NCBI RefSeq assembly: GCF_009295825.1
Contig: NZ_WHKF01000007.1
Location: 1-64,000, forward strand
Source of the DNA: Marinifilum sp. N1E240
GTDB taxonomy: Bacteria; Bacteroidota; Bacteroidia; Bacteroidales; Marinifilaceae
Length of the DNA: 64,000 bases
Reading direction: 5' to 3'
Part shown: piece after piece, positions 1 to 8,661 of the stretch
Numbering within the stretch: the first letter of the stretch is position 1
Layout: every line of letters begins with the position of its first letter
Notes under the pieces: generated by a model
The model's database searches: none
What the model was told of the DNA's origin: nothing
Seen by the model: the letters and a program-made list of their open reading frames with translations, nothing else
Program-made: the position numbers and the translations under genes

Positions 1-93
1 AAATAATTTTAAAAAAGATTTTTAAACTCAAAACCTAAATCATCACCCCAGAATTTCACTTTTTTCAAACTCCCCTCGCTAGAAGAGCGGCTG

Positions 94-126
94 CAAAGAT
101 AAATAAAATACATCTACAATTGCAAA
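94..126 (-). promoter_or_regulatory. Leftward Bacteroidota-type promoter P1
   Basis: Read on the minus strand, a perfect -7 box TATCTTTG (94-101) lies 21 nt from a TTTG -33 box (123-126), with A/T tracts further upstream. The transcript would start with CAGCCGCT and run out of the left edge. It is the last of three such elements at 94, 219 and 356. The tandem arrangement and G/C-containing start region suggest a stable RNA (rRNA) operon beyond the window, which is inference. Confidence 0.6.
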
Positions 127-218
127 ACTTTTTTGAACTTTTTTTTTGAGATCGAATACTTGTCAAAGCCTTACAAATACTAGTGCTCCACAAGATCTTC
201 TCACTCTAAAAGCGGCTG

Positions 219-257
219 CAAAGATAAAGAATTTAATTCCTCATTTCCTAATGCAAA
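219..257 (-). promoter_or_regulatory. Leftward Bacteroidota-type promoter P2
   Basis: On the minus strand TATCTTTG (219-226) is followed by the same CAGCCGCT start region as P1. Upstream it shares a block TAGGAA, a few bases, then GGAATTA with P3, but the nearest TTTG is 27 nt away, so the -33 region is non-canonical. Confidence 0.5.
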
Positions 258-355
258 CCTGAAAAAAATTCAAAAAATTTAAAGCCGAATTTTAATTCCG
301 TTATCGCTAACTTATTTCCTCAAAATTCAAACACTCTACCGTTGTAAAGCGGGTG

Positions 356-393
356 CAAAGATAACGCAAGTAATTCCACTATTCCTAATCAAA
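356..393 (-). promoter_or_regulatory. Leftward Bacteroidota-type promoter P3
   Basis: On the minus strand TATCTTTG (356-363) is followed by CACCCGCT, close to the P1 and P2 start regions. The upstream block TAGGAA...GGAATTA is shared with P2. Distances between the three -7 boxes are 125 and 137 bp. Confidence 0.5.
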
Positions 394-456
394 TAGTAAA
401 ATATTTCTTAAACTAAACCTAACACTCTGGTAACCTGATTGAAAATTTTCGGTAAA

Positions 457-496
457 AATAAGTCCGGTCGCTATTAATAGCAAACCCGGACTTATT
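457..496. other. Long perfect hairpin with nested palindrome
   Basis: Perfect 11-bp arms AATAAGTCCGG (457-467) and CCGGACTTATT (486-496) enclose a loop that itself contains the palindrome GCTATTAATAGC. On the minus strand the hairpin is followed by ATTTTTACC, so it could be a terminator placed upstream of the three leftward promoters. A protein-binding site is the alternative. Confidence 0.5.
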
Positions 497-615
497 CAAT
501 CATTTTCTAACCTAATGAAATGAAACTATGTTCTTATGTCATTTCAAAAATAGAATATAAATGAGTTAAGCATTCTGAAAAACTGTTAATGAAATATAAA
601 AGTAATACTGATTGC

Positions 616-718
616 TAGCTTGCGTTAAGGATTGAAGCGGTTACCCGACACAATTAACGAAGTAATGAGGAATTGTGTTGAGTCGTAGCGAAAATCCTGA
701 CCCGATAGGGAAACGCCC
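616..718 (+). ncRNA. Candidate structured RNA, nested stems
   Basis: No ORF lies here, but several nested complementary segments do: GCGTT (622-626) with AACGC (712-716), AGGATT (628-633) with AATCCT (693-698), ACACAATT (648-655) with AATTGTGT (671-678), and CCC (701-703) with GGG (708-710). Together they fold into a closed multi-stem element. The segment GCGTTAAGGATTGAAGCGG resembles an intergenic element I have seen repeatedly in Bacteroidota genomes, with no function I can state. The strand is chosen from that resemblance. Confidence 0.4.
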
Positions 719-723
719 TAAAT

Positions 724-753
724 AAAAAAAGCCTTCTCGAAATGAGAAAGCTT
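724..753 (-). terminator. Intrinsic terminator of the Nim-like gene
   Basis: On the minus strand an AAGC-TTCTC / GAGAA-GCTT hairpin (one mismatch region) is followed by a run of seven T, starting 8 bp after the stop codon of the gene ending at 761. Confidence 0.8.
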
Positions 754-760
754 AGATATA

Positions 761-1285
761 TTATAAATCTTTTTGAGATTTCTTTTTGTCACGCTCTACT
801 TGCCAAGGGAAATTATTACCGTGAGGAGCTCCGAATTCCTTTGCCGTTAATTCCTCTGGCTTTAATCTATACACCTCAACATTCCTTACCGCTGGCGAGT
901 TGTATGTAAATTTCTTATCGGTGTATTGTCCCATTAATATATTTAAAGCATCCACCTTTTGATCGTAATCGGTGATAAACTCAATCTTACCACGAGCAAC
1001 CACACTTTTTCCTTTCATACGATAGCTGCATGCTATGTGCACATCCTGATATGCCAATTCGGGCGGAGTACAAAAGGTAATGCAGACTTCAGGCTTAGCC
1101 TTCATGCAATCTATTAATTTACCGAAATCGGCACCATGCAAATAGATATATTCATCGTAATATCCAAAATTCATAGGTACTACATAAGGTTTGTTTTCAG
1201 CATCGACAACTCCCAGGTTGCAAATATCGCAAGAACGAATTATTTCTTCTATTTGCTCTTTGCCTTCTATAAATACAGTTTTCAT
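761..1285 (-). CDS. Pyridoxamine 5'-phosphate oxidase-like (NimA-type) flavoprotein
   Basis: A 174-residue cytoplasmic protein of the flavin-binding split-barrel fold. The opening, with ICNLGVVDAENKPYVVPMNF near residues 22-41 followed by YIYLHGADFGKL, is typical of the Nim/PNPOx-like group that binds FMN; some relatives reduce 5-nitroimidazoles. The substrate cannot be told from sequence. It lies 32 bp downstream of dnaG on the same strand and has its own terminator, so the two may be cotranscribed. The family call is firm, the specific activity is not. Confidence 0.8.
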   Translation of the reverse strand: MKTVFIEGKEQIEEIIRSCDICNLGVVDAENKPYVVPMNFGYYDEYIYLHGADFGKLIDCMKAKPEVCITFCTPPELAYQDVHIACSYRMKGKSVVARGKIEFITDYDQKVDALNILMGQYTDKKFTYNSPAVRNVEVYRLKPEELTAKEFGAPHGNNFPWQVERDKKKSQKDL

Positions 1286-1317
1286 TTTTTTTGATATTTT
1301 GATATAAGAATTGAGAT

Positions 1318-3246
1318 TTAGAGAATCGTACGGTTTCCCAATTCTTTGGAAATTGCATTTTTAATTTGATCGAGAACCATTTTCTGTTGCATCAGTTCCA
1401 TCATTTTAGCTGAATCGCCAGTCTCCTGAGCTTTTTGCATTTCCTGAAGAACTTCTTTCATTAAGATTCTCACTTTTTTTCCTTTGTATTCGTTAACCAT
1501 CTTAGGAACCAAATCCTTTAATTTCTCAAGAATAGATTCGACATAACTCCCATTTTTGGACCATATTTTACTTTCTTCGTAGGGTTCACTTAAGATATCG
1601 GCGGCTAACTGACTGACTTTTTCGTTGCTATGATCACGAAAGAACGTTTTAGCATTAAAACTCTCCTTATCCATATTAGATCCGTAAAGATCGAAAACTA
1701 ATTTATACAATGGATCCACCGATTCCAGCTCATCTTTTTGCAGTTCTGAGATAATAAACGAACCAACCTTAGTAATTAACTCTTGTCCATTTTCATCGGT
1801 TTCCTTAAACAGAACCTCTGAATCGAAATTTAAGAGTAAACTTACAAGAGCTCTTTCTTCCGTATCACAAGCATTCGCGAGATCTTTAATTCGGGATTTT
1901 TCAAAACTGCCCAGCTCTTTTATTTCTGCTACAGTTCCACTTTCTCTTCTTTTCTTTTCAGTTTTATTCAATTCAGAATACAAAGTTCTTTCATCCACAT
2001 TTAATATCCTACTGCACTCCTTAATGTACGGAGGTCTTGTTGGAGGAGACATCTTCTCTATAGATCTTAGAATATCAACAATTAAATTTGCTCTTTTTAC
2101 AGGATCTCCTTTAGCATCATCTAAAAGTAATTTGGCTTTAAAAAGAATAAAATCGCTTTCATTTCTATCAATATAATCAATCAAATCAGAAGCTCCCATA
2201 GTTCTAGAGAAGGAATCAGGATCTTCACCTTCTGGTAATAGCAATACTTTTGCGTTCACCTCTTGTTCCAAAATCAGATCGATTCCTCGAAGAGATGCTT
2301 TTATTCCTGCAGTATCGCCATCGTATATAATGGTAACATTATTCGTAAAACGCTTTATCAATCGAATTTGATCTGGCGTTAAAGCCGTACCCGAAGAGGC
2401 AACCACATTCTCGATTCCTGCCTGATGAAAGGATAAAACATCGGTATAACCTTCAACCAAAAAGCATTTATCGTTTTGAACAATGGACTTTTTTGCCTGA
2501 AAAATTCCATAAAGAACTCTACTTTTATGGTATACTTCAGATTCTGGTGAATTTAAATATTTGGCCGCTTTCTTATCATTTTTCAGAATTCTACCACCGA
2601 AAGCCAAGACTCTTCCTGCAATTCCATGAATAGGAAAAATAACACGACCTCTAAATCGATCGAGTAAACGATTCTCCTTATCTATACTTAATCCGGTTTT
2701 AACCAGATACTCCCTTTTATATCCACTATTGGTAGCCTGTTTCGAAAAAGCTTCCCAATCTTCCAAACAAAATCCAAGTTCGAATTTTTTAATAATATCG
2801 TCACGAAATCCTCGTTCTCGCAGATAACTCATCCCAACAGCCATTCCTTGCTGATGCTGATACAGATTGTGAGAAAAAGATTTCTGAGCAAAAGAATTTA
2901 CAATCATCATACTTTCGCGATCGTTCTTCTGTTTTTCTTGCTCAGGCGATAATTCTTGCTCAACTACATCGATATGATATTTTTTTGCAAGGTATTTTAA
3001 AGCTCCTACATAATCGAGATGTTCGTGCTCCATTATAAAGTTCACAGAATTCCCACCTTTTCCACAACCAAAACATTTGTATATGCCTTTAGCTGGAGAA
3101 ACTGTAAAAGATGGTGTTTTTTCGTTATGGAATGGACACAATCCCAAATAGTTAACGCCGCGTTTTTTAAGAGTCACGAAATCAGATACAACATCGGATA
3201 TCTCCGATGCATCGAATATTCGTGTTACTGTTGACTGATCAATCAT
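1318..3246 (-). CDS. dnaG: DNA primase DnaG
   Basis: Synthesises RNA primers at the replication fork. It has 642 residues when started at the ATG at 3246; a TTG seven codons upstream is in frame but adds nothing conserved. The N-terminal CHC2 zinc finger has C37, H40, C58 and C61. The TOPRIM catalytic core (about residues 255-345) carries LVEGYTDV, IIYDGDTAG and EGEDPDSF acidic motifs. A helical C-terminal region would bind the replicative helicase DnaB. Length and domain order are normal for bacterial primase. Confidence 0.97.
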   Translation of the reverse strand: MIDQSTVTRIFDASEISDVVSDFVTLKKRGVNYLGLCPFHNEKTPSFTVSPAKGIYKCFGCGKGGNSVNFIMEHEHLDYVGALKYLAKKYHIDVVEQELSPEQEKQKNDRESMMIVNSFAQKSFSHNLYQHQQGMAVGMSYLRERGFRDDIIKKFELGFCLEDWEAFSKQATNSGYKREYLVKTGLSIDKENRLLDRFRGRVIFPIHGIAGRVLAFGGRILKNDKKAAKYLNSPESEVYHKSRVLYGIFQAKKSIVQNDKCFLVEGYTDVLSFHQAGIENVVASSGTALTPDQIRLIKRFTNNVTIIYDGDTAGIKASLRGIDLILEQEVNAKVLLLPEGEDPDSFSRTMGASDLIDYIDRNESDFILFKAKLLLDDAKGDPVKRANLIVDILRSIEKMSPPTRPPYIKECSRILNVDERTLYSELNKTEKKRRESGTVAEIKELGSFEKSRIKDLANACDTEERALVSLLLNFDSEVLFKETDENGQELITKVGSFIISELQKDELESVDPLYKLVFDLYGSNMDKESFNAKTFFRDHSNEKVSQLAADILSEPYEESKIWSKNGSYVESILEKLKDLVPKMVNEYKGKKVRILMKEVLQEMQKAQETGDSAKMMELMQQKMVLDQIKNAISKELGNRTIL

Positions 3247-3431
3247 ATCAACAAAAATAGGAAACAAGATTGAAAAAGATCGAAAGAATAGTAGAATTTA
3301 AAATTTTGATTTTTTACAATATCACAAATCACAAGAAATCACTAGCTCCAAACAATGGAATGACTAACTGGAACGTTAGAATAATGAAAAATTATTGAGT
3401 AAATTTAATTAAGCATACACATAGAAAACAT

Positions 3432-4307
3432 ATGAAGTCAATTGGAGCAAAATCATACTTCCTAAAAGGAGCTGTAGCAGGAATTCTTTTCTTTTTCATT
3501 AGATATCAGGGATATTCGCAAGAATCTCTACCAACAGCCAATGATTATAAGAAGTTTTACAAAACTAAAACTCTTATTGTATTGGAAGATTCTCCTTTTT
3601 CAGACTACAATTCTAAAATAAAAAATGCGATCCAAAAGAACTGGAAATTAACGGAATATGATTTTATAAGCAATAAAGAATTTGAACAGAAAAAATTGAA
3701 TCCGGAATACTCTTTTTTGGTAACTAGCATTGTTACTTTTAATAAAGACAAAACCAAAGCGGAATATAATTTTTTGAGTCTGCTAATGGGAGGAACTGCC
3801 ACAGACATTACTGATATGACAGATCTATGCTCTATTCCACTTTCATATCTGGATGTTGATGAAGAAAGTTACCTATACAAAATGGAATCATTAACTCGTT
3901 TTATTCAAAATCATGTTTCGTTTATTAGCGATTATCCTTCTGTAATTTCAAAAAATATATTGAAGTTCTACAATAAAAACATGGGTGAAATCAAAAACAA
4001 AATCTTGTACATCACACAAAAAGATCTTCCTAAGGATGCAAAATCTTTATCGAAAATCAAAAAACTGTATTCGGGCAGGGTTAAGATTGTAAGTTCCGAT
4101 GAAATAGAAAATGCCATAAGTAATAAAGATCGGGATGTAGTTTTTCTGCACAAAGTTGGACCAGAAAAAACTACTAAAAAGGCAAGGTGTTTTAAGGTTA
4201 TTATTGGTGCAGATGATGCAAAAATTTACTATTTTGATTATCACATGATTAAAAACAAGCAAACCGATAGCTTCTTAAGCAAGGATTTTAAAAAACTTTT
4301 AAACTAG
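3432..4307 (+). CDS. Exported protein of unknown function
   Basis: A 291-residue protein I do not recognise. The N-terminus has a basic start and a hydrophobic stretch (about residues 12-24) followed by YSQ, a likely signal peptide with cleavage near residue 30. The rest is rich in Lys, Asp and Tyr, without clear repeats or metal motifs; an internal LLMGGTATDITDMTDLCSIP segment is the most distinctive part. It sits 5 bp before a sirtuin gene and opens a three-gene rightward operon that ends at the hairpin at 5550. Confidence 0.7.
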   Translation: MKSIGAKSYFLKGAVAGILFFFIRYQGYSQESLPTANDYKKFYKTKTLIVLEDSPFSDYNSKIKNAIQKNWKLTEYDFISNKEFEQKKLNPEYSFLVTSIVTFNKDKTKAEYNFLSLLMGGTATDITDMTDLCSIPLSYLDVDEESYLYKMESLTRFIQNHVSFISDYPSVISKNILKFYNKNMGEIKNKILYITQKDLPKDAKSLSKIKKLYSGRVKIVSSDEIENAISNKDRDVVFLHKVGPEKTTKKARCFKVIIGADDAKIYYFDYHMIKNKQTDSFLSKDFKKLLN

Positions 4308-4312
4308 ATGTA

Positions 4313-5002
4313 ATGAAGAAACTCGTTGTGTTAAGTGGTGCAGGAATGAGTGCCGAGAGCGGAATTAAAACCTTTCGGGATATGGGAGGATTATGGAATC
4401 AGTATGATGTGATGGAAGTTGCCAGCCCAGATGCTTGGAGAAATAATCCTAATTTGGTTCACCAATTTTACAACGAAAGGCGAAAAAAATTATTTGAGAG
4501 TAAACCCAACCAGGGACATCAGCTTTTGGCTGAACTTGAAGATCACTTCGATATCCATATTATAACTCAAAATGTAGATGATTTACATGAACGAGCTGGT
4601 AGTTCGAAAATTCTTCATCTGCACGGCGAATTGAAAAAAGCCAGAAGTACTGTAGATTCAAGCTTGATATATGAATTGGATAAATGGGAATTGAGCCTAA
4701 ATGATACTTGTGAAAAGGGATCTCCACTGCGCCCTCATATTGTTTGGTTTGGAGAAAGTGTTCCTGCCATTTTGGAAGCTGCTGAAATTGTCGCACAAGC
4801 TGATTTGTTCCTTATAATAGGAACCTCGATGAATGTTTATCCTGCTGCTGGATTAATTGACTATGTTCCCAGCGGAGTTCCTATATATATTATAGATCCA
4901 AATCAACCCAAAATTCAATCGAATCGCAATATTACCTTTATTAATGAAATCGCAAGTGTTGGTATGGCAGAACTATACGACATTTTGCAATTAAAATCTT
5001 AA
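4313..5002 (+). CDS. Sir2-family NAD-dependent protein deacylase (CobB-like)
   Basis: A 229-residue sirtuin that removes acyl groups from protein lysines using NAD+. Seen: the NAD-binding GAGMSAESG (9-17), QNVDDLHERAG (86-96), catalytic His104 in HLHGEL, HIVWFGE (142-148) and the GTS motif (170-172). Tyr53 and Arg56 match the Y-x-x-R pair that gives SIRT5/CobB proteins preference for succinyl or malonyl lysine. Only one cysteine (C133) lies where CobB has four zinc ligands, so the zinc ribbon is lost. Spacing to both neighbours is 4-5 bp, indicating an operon. Confidence 0.9.
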   Translation: MKKLVVLSGAGMSAESGIKTFRDMGGLWNQYDVMEVASPDAWRNNPNLVHQFYNERRKKLFESKPNQGHQLLAELEDHFDIHIITQNVDDLHERAGSSKILHLHGELKKARSTVDSSLIYELDKWELSLNDTCEKGSPLRPHIVWFGESVPAILEAAEIVAQADLFLIIGTSMNVYPAAGLIDYVPSGVPIYIIDPNQPKIQSNRNITFINEIASVGMAELYDILQLKS

Positions 5003-5006
5003 GGAT

Positions 5007-5525
5007 ATGAAAAGACTATTGCTACCAATATTTACAATTTTCATTCTTGCTTCATGCAGTCATTACGAATCTGCCACTCCTCTTGGACTACCAGAAAAAT
5101 CAGCAGTTGAAGAATCGTTTCTTGGTGAATGGATACTTTCTGATGAGAAAAAAGAAAATGAAACTTCAGGCTTTTTGAATGTTATGGCTTTTAATCATCA
5201 CGAATACCTTGTGCAATTGTATGAATTTGCTGACTCATCAGAATATATTGAATCGGTATTAAATTTAAGAATGTTCTCTACACAAATAAAAAAAGACAAT
5301 TATTTTAATCTTATATTTTTGGGTCCAGATGCAGAATCAAGCTATATGATATACCGATTAAAAGAAATATCAGGTAACAGATATAAATTAATGTATTTGT
5401 CGAAAGATAATTTTGAACTCAAATTTGAGAATTCTGAGAGTTTTAAAAAGTATGTTGAAACGAATCAGAAAGAATTCAATAAAGCATTTTTGCCCGAAGG
5501 AATATTGAGTAGGAAAATAGATTGA
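5007..5525 (+). CDS. Putative lipoprotein of unknown function
   Basis: A 172-residue protein with a lipoprotein signal peptide: a hydrophobic stretch ending in LASC, with lipidated Cys17. The mature part is acidic and aromatic and looks like a small beta-rich envelope protein; I recognise no family. It is the third gene of the 3432-5525 operon, 4 bp after the sirtuin, and is followed by a strong bidirectional terminator. Confidence 0.7.
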   Translation: MKRLLLPIFTIFILASCSHYESATPLGLPEKSAVEESFLGEWILSDEKKENETSGFLNVMAFNHHEYLVQLYEFADSSEYIESVLNLRMFSTQIKKDNYFNLIFLGPDAESSYMIYRLKEISGNRYKLMYLSKDNFELKFENSESFKKYVETNQKEFNKAFLPEGILSRKID

Positions 5526-5549
5526 AGATCTATACTTGATGGTAAAACA

Positions 5550-5577
5550 AAAGCCGATACATATTAGTATCGGCTTT
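5550..5577. terminator. Bidirectional terminator between convergent genes
   Basis: A perfect stem AAGCCGATAC (5551-5560) / GTATCGGCTT (5567-5576) with a 6-nt loop, flanked by A-rich and T-rich sequence on the two sides. It separates the rightward lipoprotein gene from the leftward phosphate transporter. Confidence 0.85.
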
Positions 5578-5601
5578 GCTTTTATAAGGTATGCATTAAA
5601 A

Positions 5602-7899
5602 TTAATCTTCTGTAGAAATTTCATCATCTGAAGTTTCGTCTTCTCCACTAAACCCTGAAAAATCTCTAGATGCCTTTAATAGATTACCCGCATGCAAGGT
5701 TAAATTCTTAGTTTCATTCAGAATTCCTAAATAGAGTACAGAATTTCTAGTACCTACTTTCTCGGCTTTAATTCTACGAATTTGTTCTTTTCTGAACTTG
5801 CGAATCGATGTCAACAAGCTTTTCTGCTTAGCAAAAGCTTTCTCTATTTCAGCAACATCATAACTACTCTCTTTTAATATGCGATTGATAGTTCTGAAAA
5901 AATCATCCAGTTTAGTTTGGATTGTATTCAGTTCATTAACCTGCTCTGTTATTAAAGTTTTGTGATTATTATCAACATAGTCAAATGCTGGTCCAGCGAT
6001 AAAACTCATTGAGTGAGCAATCTCACGCAAGTAGTCAATCAATTGAACGTAGAAAGGTCCAGTAGCAATGCTATCGTCGCTTAACTTTTTCATCATCAAA
6101 GGAACCTGATCTTTAATCGATTTTGCCTCCTTATCTAACTTACCAGCTTTTTTATTGCATTCTTTCAATTTTGCACGTTCTTCAAAAGCAAGTCCATTAA
6201 TTATTTTTCCATACAAATTTGGAATCTTAACTGTGATACCTGAAACTGCAAAAGTCAACTGCTCAAAAATTCCACCTTTTATAATAATTGTATCATCTTC
6301 CTCGCTTACTTCTTCCTTAGCTTTAGATTTTCTCTTATGGAAAACATGCGAACGAACCACAAAGATTATAGCAAGAGTTAACAATCCAAGAATTGCAAAA
6401 CCGCCTAACCAATTTATCAGATTTGCAAAAATAAATGCCGCTGTAAAGGCTGAAAAAGCTGTAAAAAACCAACCACCAATAACAGTTAATACACCTGTAA
6501 TACGATATACAGCAGAATCTCTACCCCAAGCTCTATCTGATAAGGAAGTACCCATAGCCACCATAAATGTAACATAGGTTGTAGATAATGGTAATTTTAA
6601 TGATGTACCTATAGAAATAAGGATACTTGCTACGGTAAGATTAACTGATGCTCGGATCATATCGAAAGCTGGTTTATCCTTAGGATCAACTCCCGGAATC
6701 ACAACTTCCTCTGGTTTATTAAATCTATTCGCTATTCCTTGCTGAATAGTAGCTGGCATCATGCGCTTAAAATTGCTATTCGCTGATAATGAACGACGAA
6801 CCAATAAACGAGCAAAGAATGATGATCCAAATTTTTCATCTCCCTCATTTTGGCTACTCAAGCCAATTTCAGTCTCGGTAACTGTTCTGGCTTTTTTTGA
6901 AAACCATAAAGTAACAGTCATCACAACACCTGCAATAATCAACAAGTAAGTTTCTGTTTGTACTTTTGCGCTAAGAATTCCCATGGTCATGCCATAAGGA
7001 TCTGCGCCCGGATTAGCTGCAAATGCCTGGAACGATTTGAAACCTGCCAATGGCACACCAATAAAGTTAACCAAGTCGTTACCTGCAAAAGCCATAGCTA
7101 AGGCAAATGTACCAACCAATACAATTACTCTAAGTATATTTAATCGAACAAACCATACTAACAATTGTAATATCACTGTCCATCCAATAAAACACACTGC
7201 AATAATTGTAAAAGTATTCGATTTGATCCATGCAAGAGTATCTTTATCAATAAAAGAAGAACCCTTTGCACCTTTAATTAAAATGAAATACGTAATTGCA
7301 GTAATCGCAAATCCTCCAAAAATAGCACCAAAGTATTTAAATGACTTTTCATACTTATAGGTGAAAATTAGTCGGGTAACCCATTGAACAAGCGAACCTG
7401 ATAAGAACGCAATTACAACACTAAGTAAAATACCCGTTATAATGGCTAGCGCCTTAGCAGAGTTAATGTAATTTCCCAAATCGAGTAAGGATTGATCTGC
7501 AGAGTTCATTATTTTAACTACGGCAACCGCAACTGCTGCACCTAACAATTCAAATACAATTGATACTGTAGTTGATGTTGGCAGACCTACGGTATTGTAA
7601 AAATCCAACAGTATAATATCTGTTAGCATTACCGCAACAAAAATAATCATGATCTCGGCAAAGTAGAATTGATCGGGATGAAAAATCCCTTTTCGGGCCA
7701 CTTCCATCATACCGCTTGAAAAGGTTGCTCCAACTAAAATTCCCAAGCTGGCAATAATCATTATCACATAACGAGGGGCAGCTTTAGAACCAAAAGCAGA
7801 GTTTAGGAAGTTCACAGCGTCGTTACTAACGCCAACAATAAGATCACTTATGGCTAATGCAAATAGCACCACCACAATTAGTAAGTAAAAGTTCTCCAT
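5602..7899 (-). CDS. PiT-family inorganic phosphate transporter with C-terminal PhoU-like domain
   Basis: A 765-residue inner-membrane permease that imports phosphate driven by a cation gradient. I start at the ATG at 7899; an in-frame GTG at 7938 adds 13 unconserved residues. The two PiT signature repeats are visible as GVSNDAVNFLNSAFGS near residue 26 and FAGNDLVNF about 280 residues later, each within blocks of hydrophobic helices. After the last helices, roughly residues 570-745 are charged and helical, like the PhoU/DUF47 domain usually encoded by a separate gene. The role of the fused domain in regulation is inference. Confidence 0.92.
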   Translation of the reverse strand: MENFYLLIVVVLFALAISDLIVGVSNDAVNFLNSAFGSKAAPRYVIMIIASLGILVGATFSSGMMEVARKGIFHPDQFYFAEIMIIFVAVMLTDIILLDFYNTVGLPTSTTVSIVFELLGAAVAVAVVKIMNSADQSLLDLGNYINSAKALAIITGILLSVVIAFLSGSLVQWVTRLIFTYKYEKSFKYFGAIFGGFAITAITYFILIKGAKGSSFIDKDTLAWIKSNTFTIIAVCFIGWTVILQLLVWFVRLNILRVIVLVGTFALAMAFAGNDLVNFIGVPLAGFKSFQAFAANPGADPYGMTMGILSAKVQTETYLLIIAGVVMTVTLWFSKKARTVTETEIGLSSQNEGDEKFGSSFFARLLVRRSLSANSNFKRMMPATIQQGIANRFNKPEEVVIPGVDPKDKPAFDMIRASVNLTVASILISIGTSLKLPLSTTYVTFMVAMGTSLSDRAWGRDSAVYRITGVLTVIGGWFFTAFSAFTAAFIFANLINWLGGFAILGLLTLAIIFVVRSHVFHKRKSKAKEEVSEEDDTIIIKGGIFEQLTFAVSGITVKIPNLYGKIINGLAFEERAKLKECNKKAGKLDKEAKSIKDQVPLMMKKLSDDSIATGPFYVQLIDYLREIAHSMSFIAGPAFDYVDNNHKTLITEQVNELNTIQTKLDDFFRTINRILKESSYDVAEIEKAFAKQKSLLTSIRKFRKEQIRRIKAEKVGTRNSVLYLGILNETKNLTLHAGNLLKASRDFSGFSGEDETSDDEISTED

Positions 7900-7995
7900 G
7901 TTATTAAGTTCGTAAATTCGAGACAAACATACTAACACATGGAGAAGAAAATGTTTCAGTTTTGTTACGTTTGTGTTAATTTAACGTTAACAATC

Positions 7996-8370
7996 CTATT
8001 TTTCTGATTTATTTAGCTTTACCAAATAATCAGCTGTTGCTACATTTAAAGCCATTGGTACGTTATTCAGAACACAAGTTCTAATCAAGGTTTGAATATC
8101 GTGTTCATGCCCATGCGGAGTTTCAGCATCAATTAAAAATATCACTTCATCTACCTTTCCTTCCAGAATTTGTGCAGCTAAAAGAATATCTCCTCCATTA
8201 GGACCGTGACCAAAAGGCTCAACTTCCAGATCCAGCACGGAATTTAAAATTTCAGATGTATTTGTAGTTCCGATCAATTTGTGCTTTTTTAATTCGTCCT
8301 TATGTCTTTTCACCCAAGCCAACATTACACTTTTCTTCTCATTATGGGCTACCAAAGCAATTGTTTTCAT
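7996..8370 (-). CDS. mgsA: Methylglyoxal synthase
   Basis: Converts dihydroxyacetone phosphate to methylglyoxal and phosphate, a bypass of lower glycolysis. The 124-residue protein has the family's phosphate-binding GTTNTS (34-39), GPNGGD with the catalytic Asp61 (equivalent to Asp71 of the E. coli enzyme), the HGHEHD region (86-91) and the NVATADYLV tail. It is about 28 residues shorter than the E. coli protein, lacking only terminal extensions. It is transcribed leftwards upstream of the phosphate transporter, with a 96-bp gap. Confidence 0.93.
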   Translation of the reverse strand: MKTIALVAHNEKKSVMLAWVKRHKDELKKHKLIGTTNTSEILNSVLDLEVEPFGHGPNGGDILLAAQILEGKVDEVIFLIDAETPHGHEHDIQTLIRTCVLNNVPMALNVATADYLVKLNKSEK

Positions 8371-8628
8371 ACTCTAAATAATTTTATCAATTAATATTCT
8401 ATAGTTAATTTGATGGTTTTCGATTCTACTTATGATCTTTATCCAATTTGGAATCATTCATATCAAAAAAAAATATATTATTTACAAGAACATTAGGCCA
8501 GTAAAGTAAGAATTTAGTATTTTTCTGATAAGAATATTATCAGCTTCAATAATTACCATAGCTATTTATGTATTTTTTGAAGCTTGTAACAAATAAACAA
8601 AGTATTCTTCAAATCAGTAATAAAATTG

Positions 8629-8636
8629 TAAATTTG
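8629..8636 (+). promoter_or_regulatory. Putative -7 box for the SPOR lipoprotein pair
   Basis: TAAATTTG matches TAnnTTTG 25 bp before the ATG at 8662. No convincing -33 TTTG is visible. The rest of the 8371-8661 spacer is A/T-rich with nothing else I recognise. Confidence 0.4.
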
Positions 8637-8661
8637 TTAATATTATATTAATGTGAAGGCT

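Noticed and set aside
641-647. GGTTACC in the 616-718 element as a third ECF promoter
   Set aside because: It lacks the preceding GA, the T-run and the GGGAATAAAGGG block, and is part of a base-paired element.
1318-3267. Upstream TTG start of dnaG at 3267
   Set aside because: The ATG at 3246 directly precedes the conserved N-terminus and the extra seven residues match nothing in the family.
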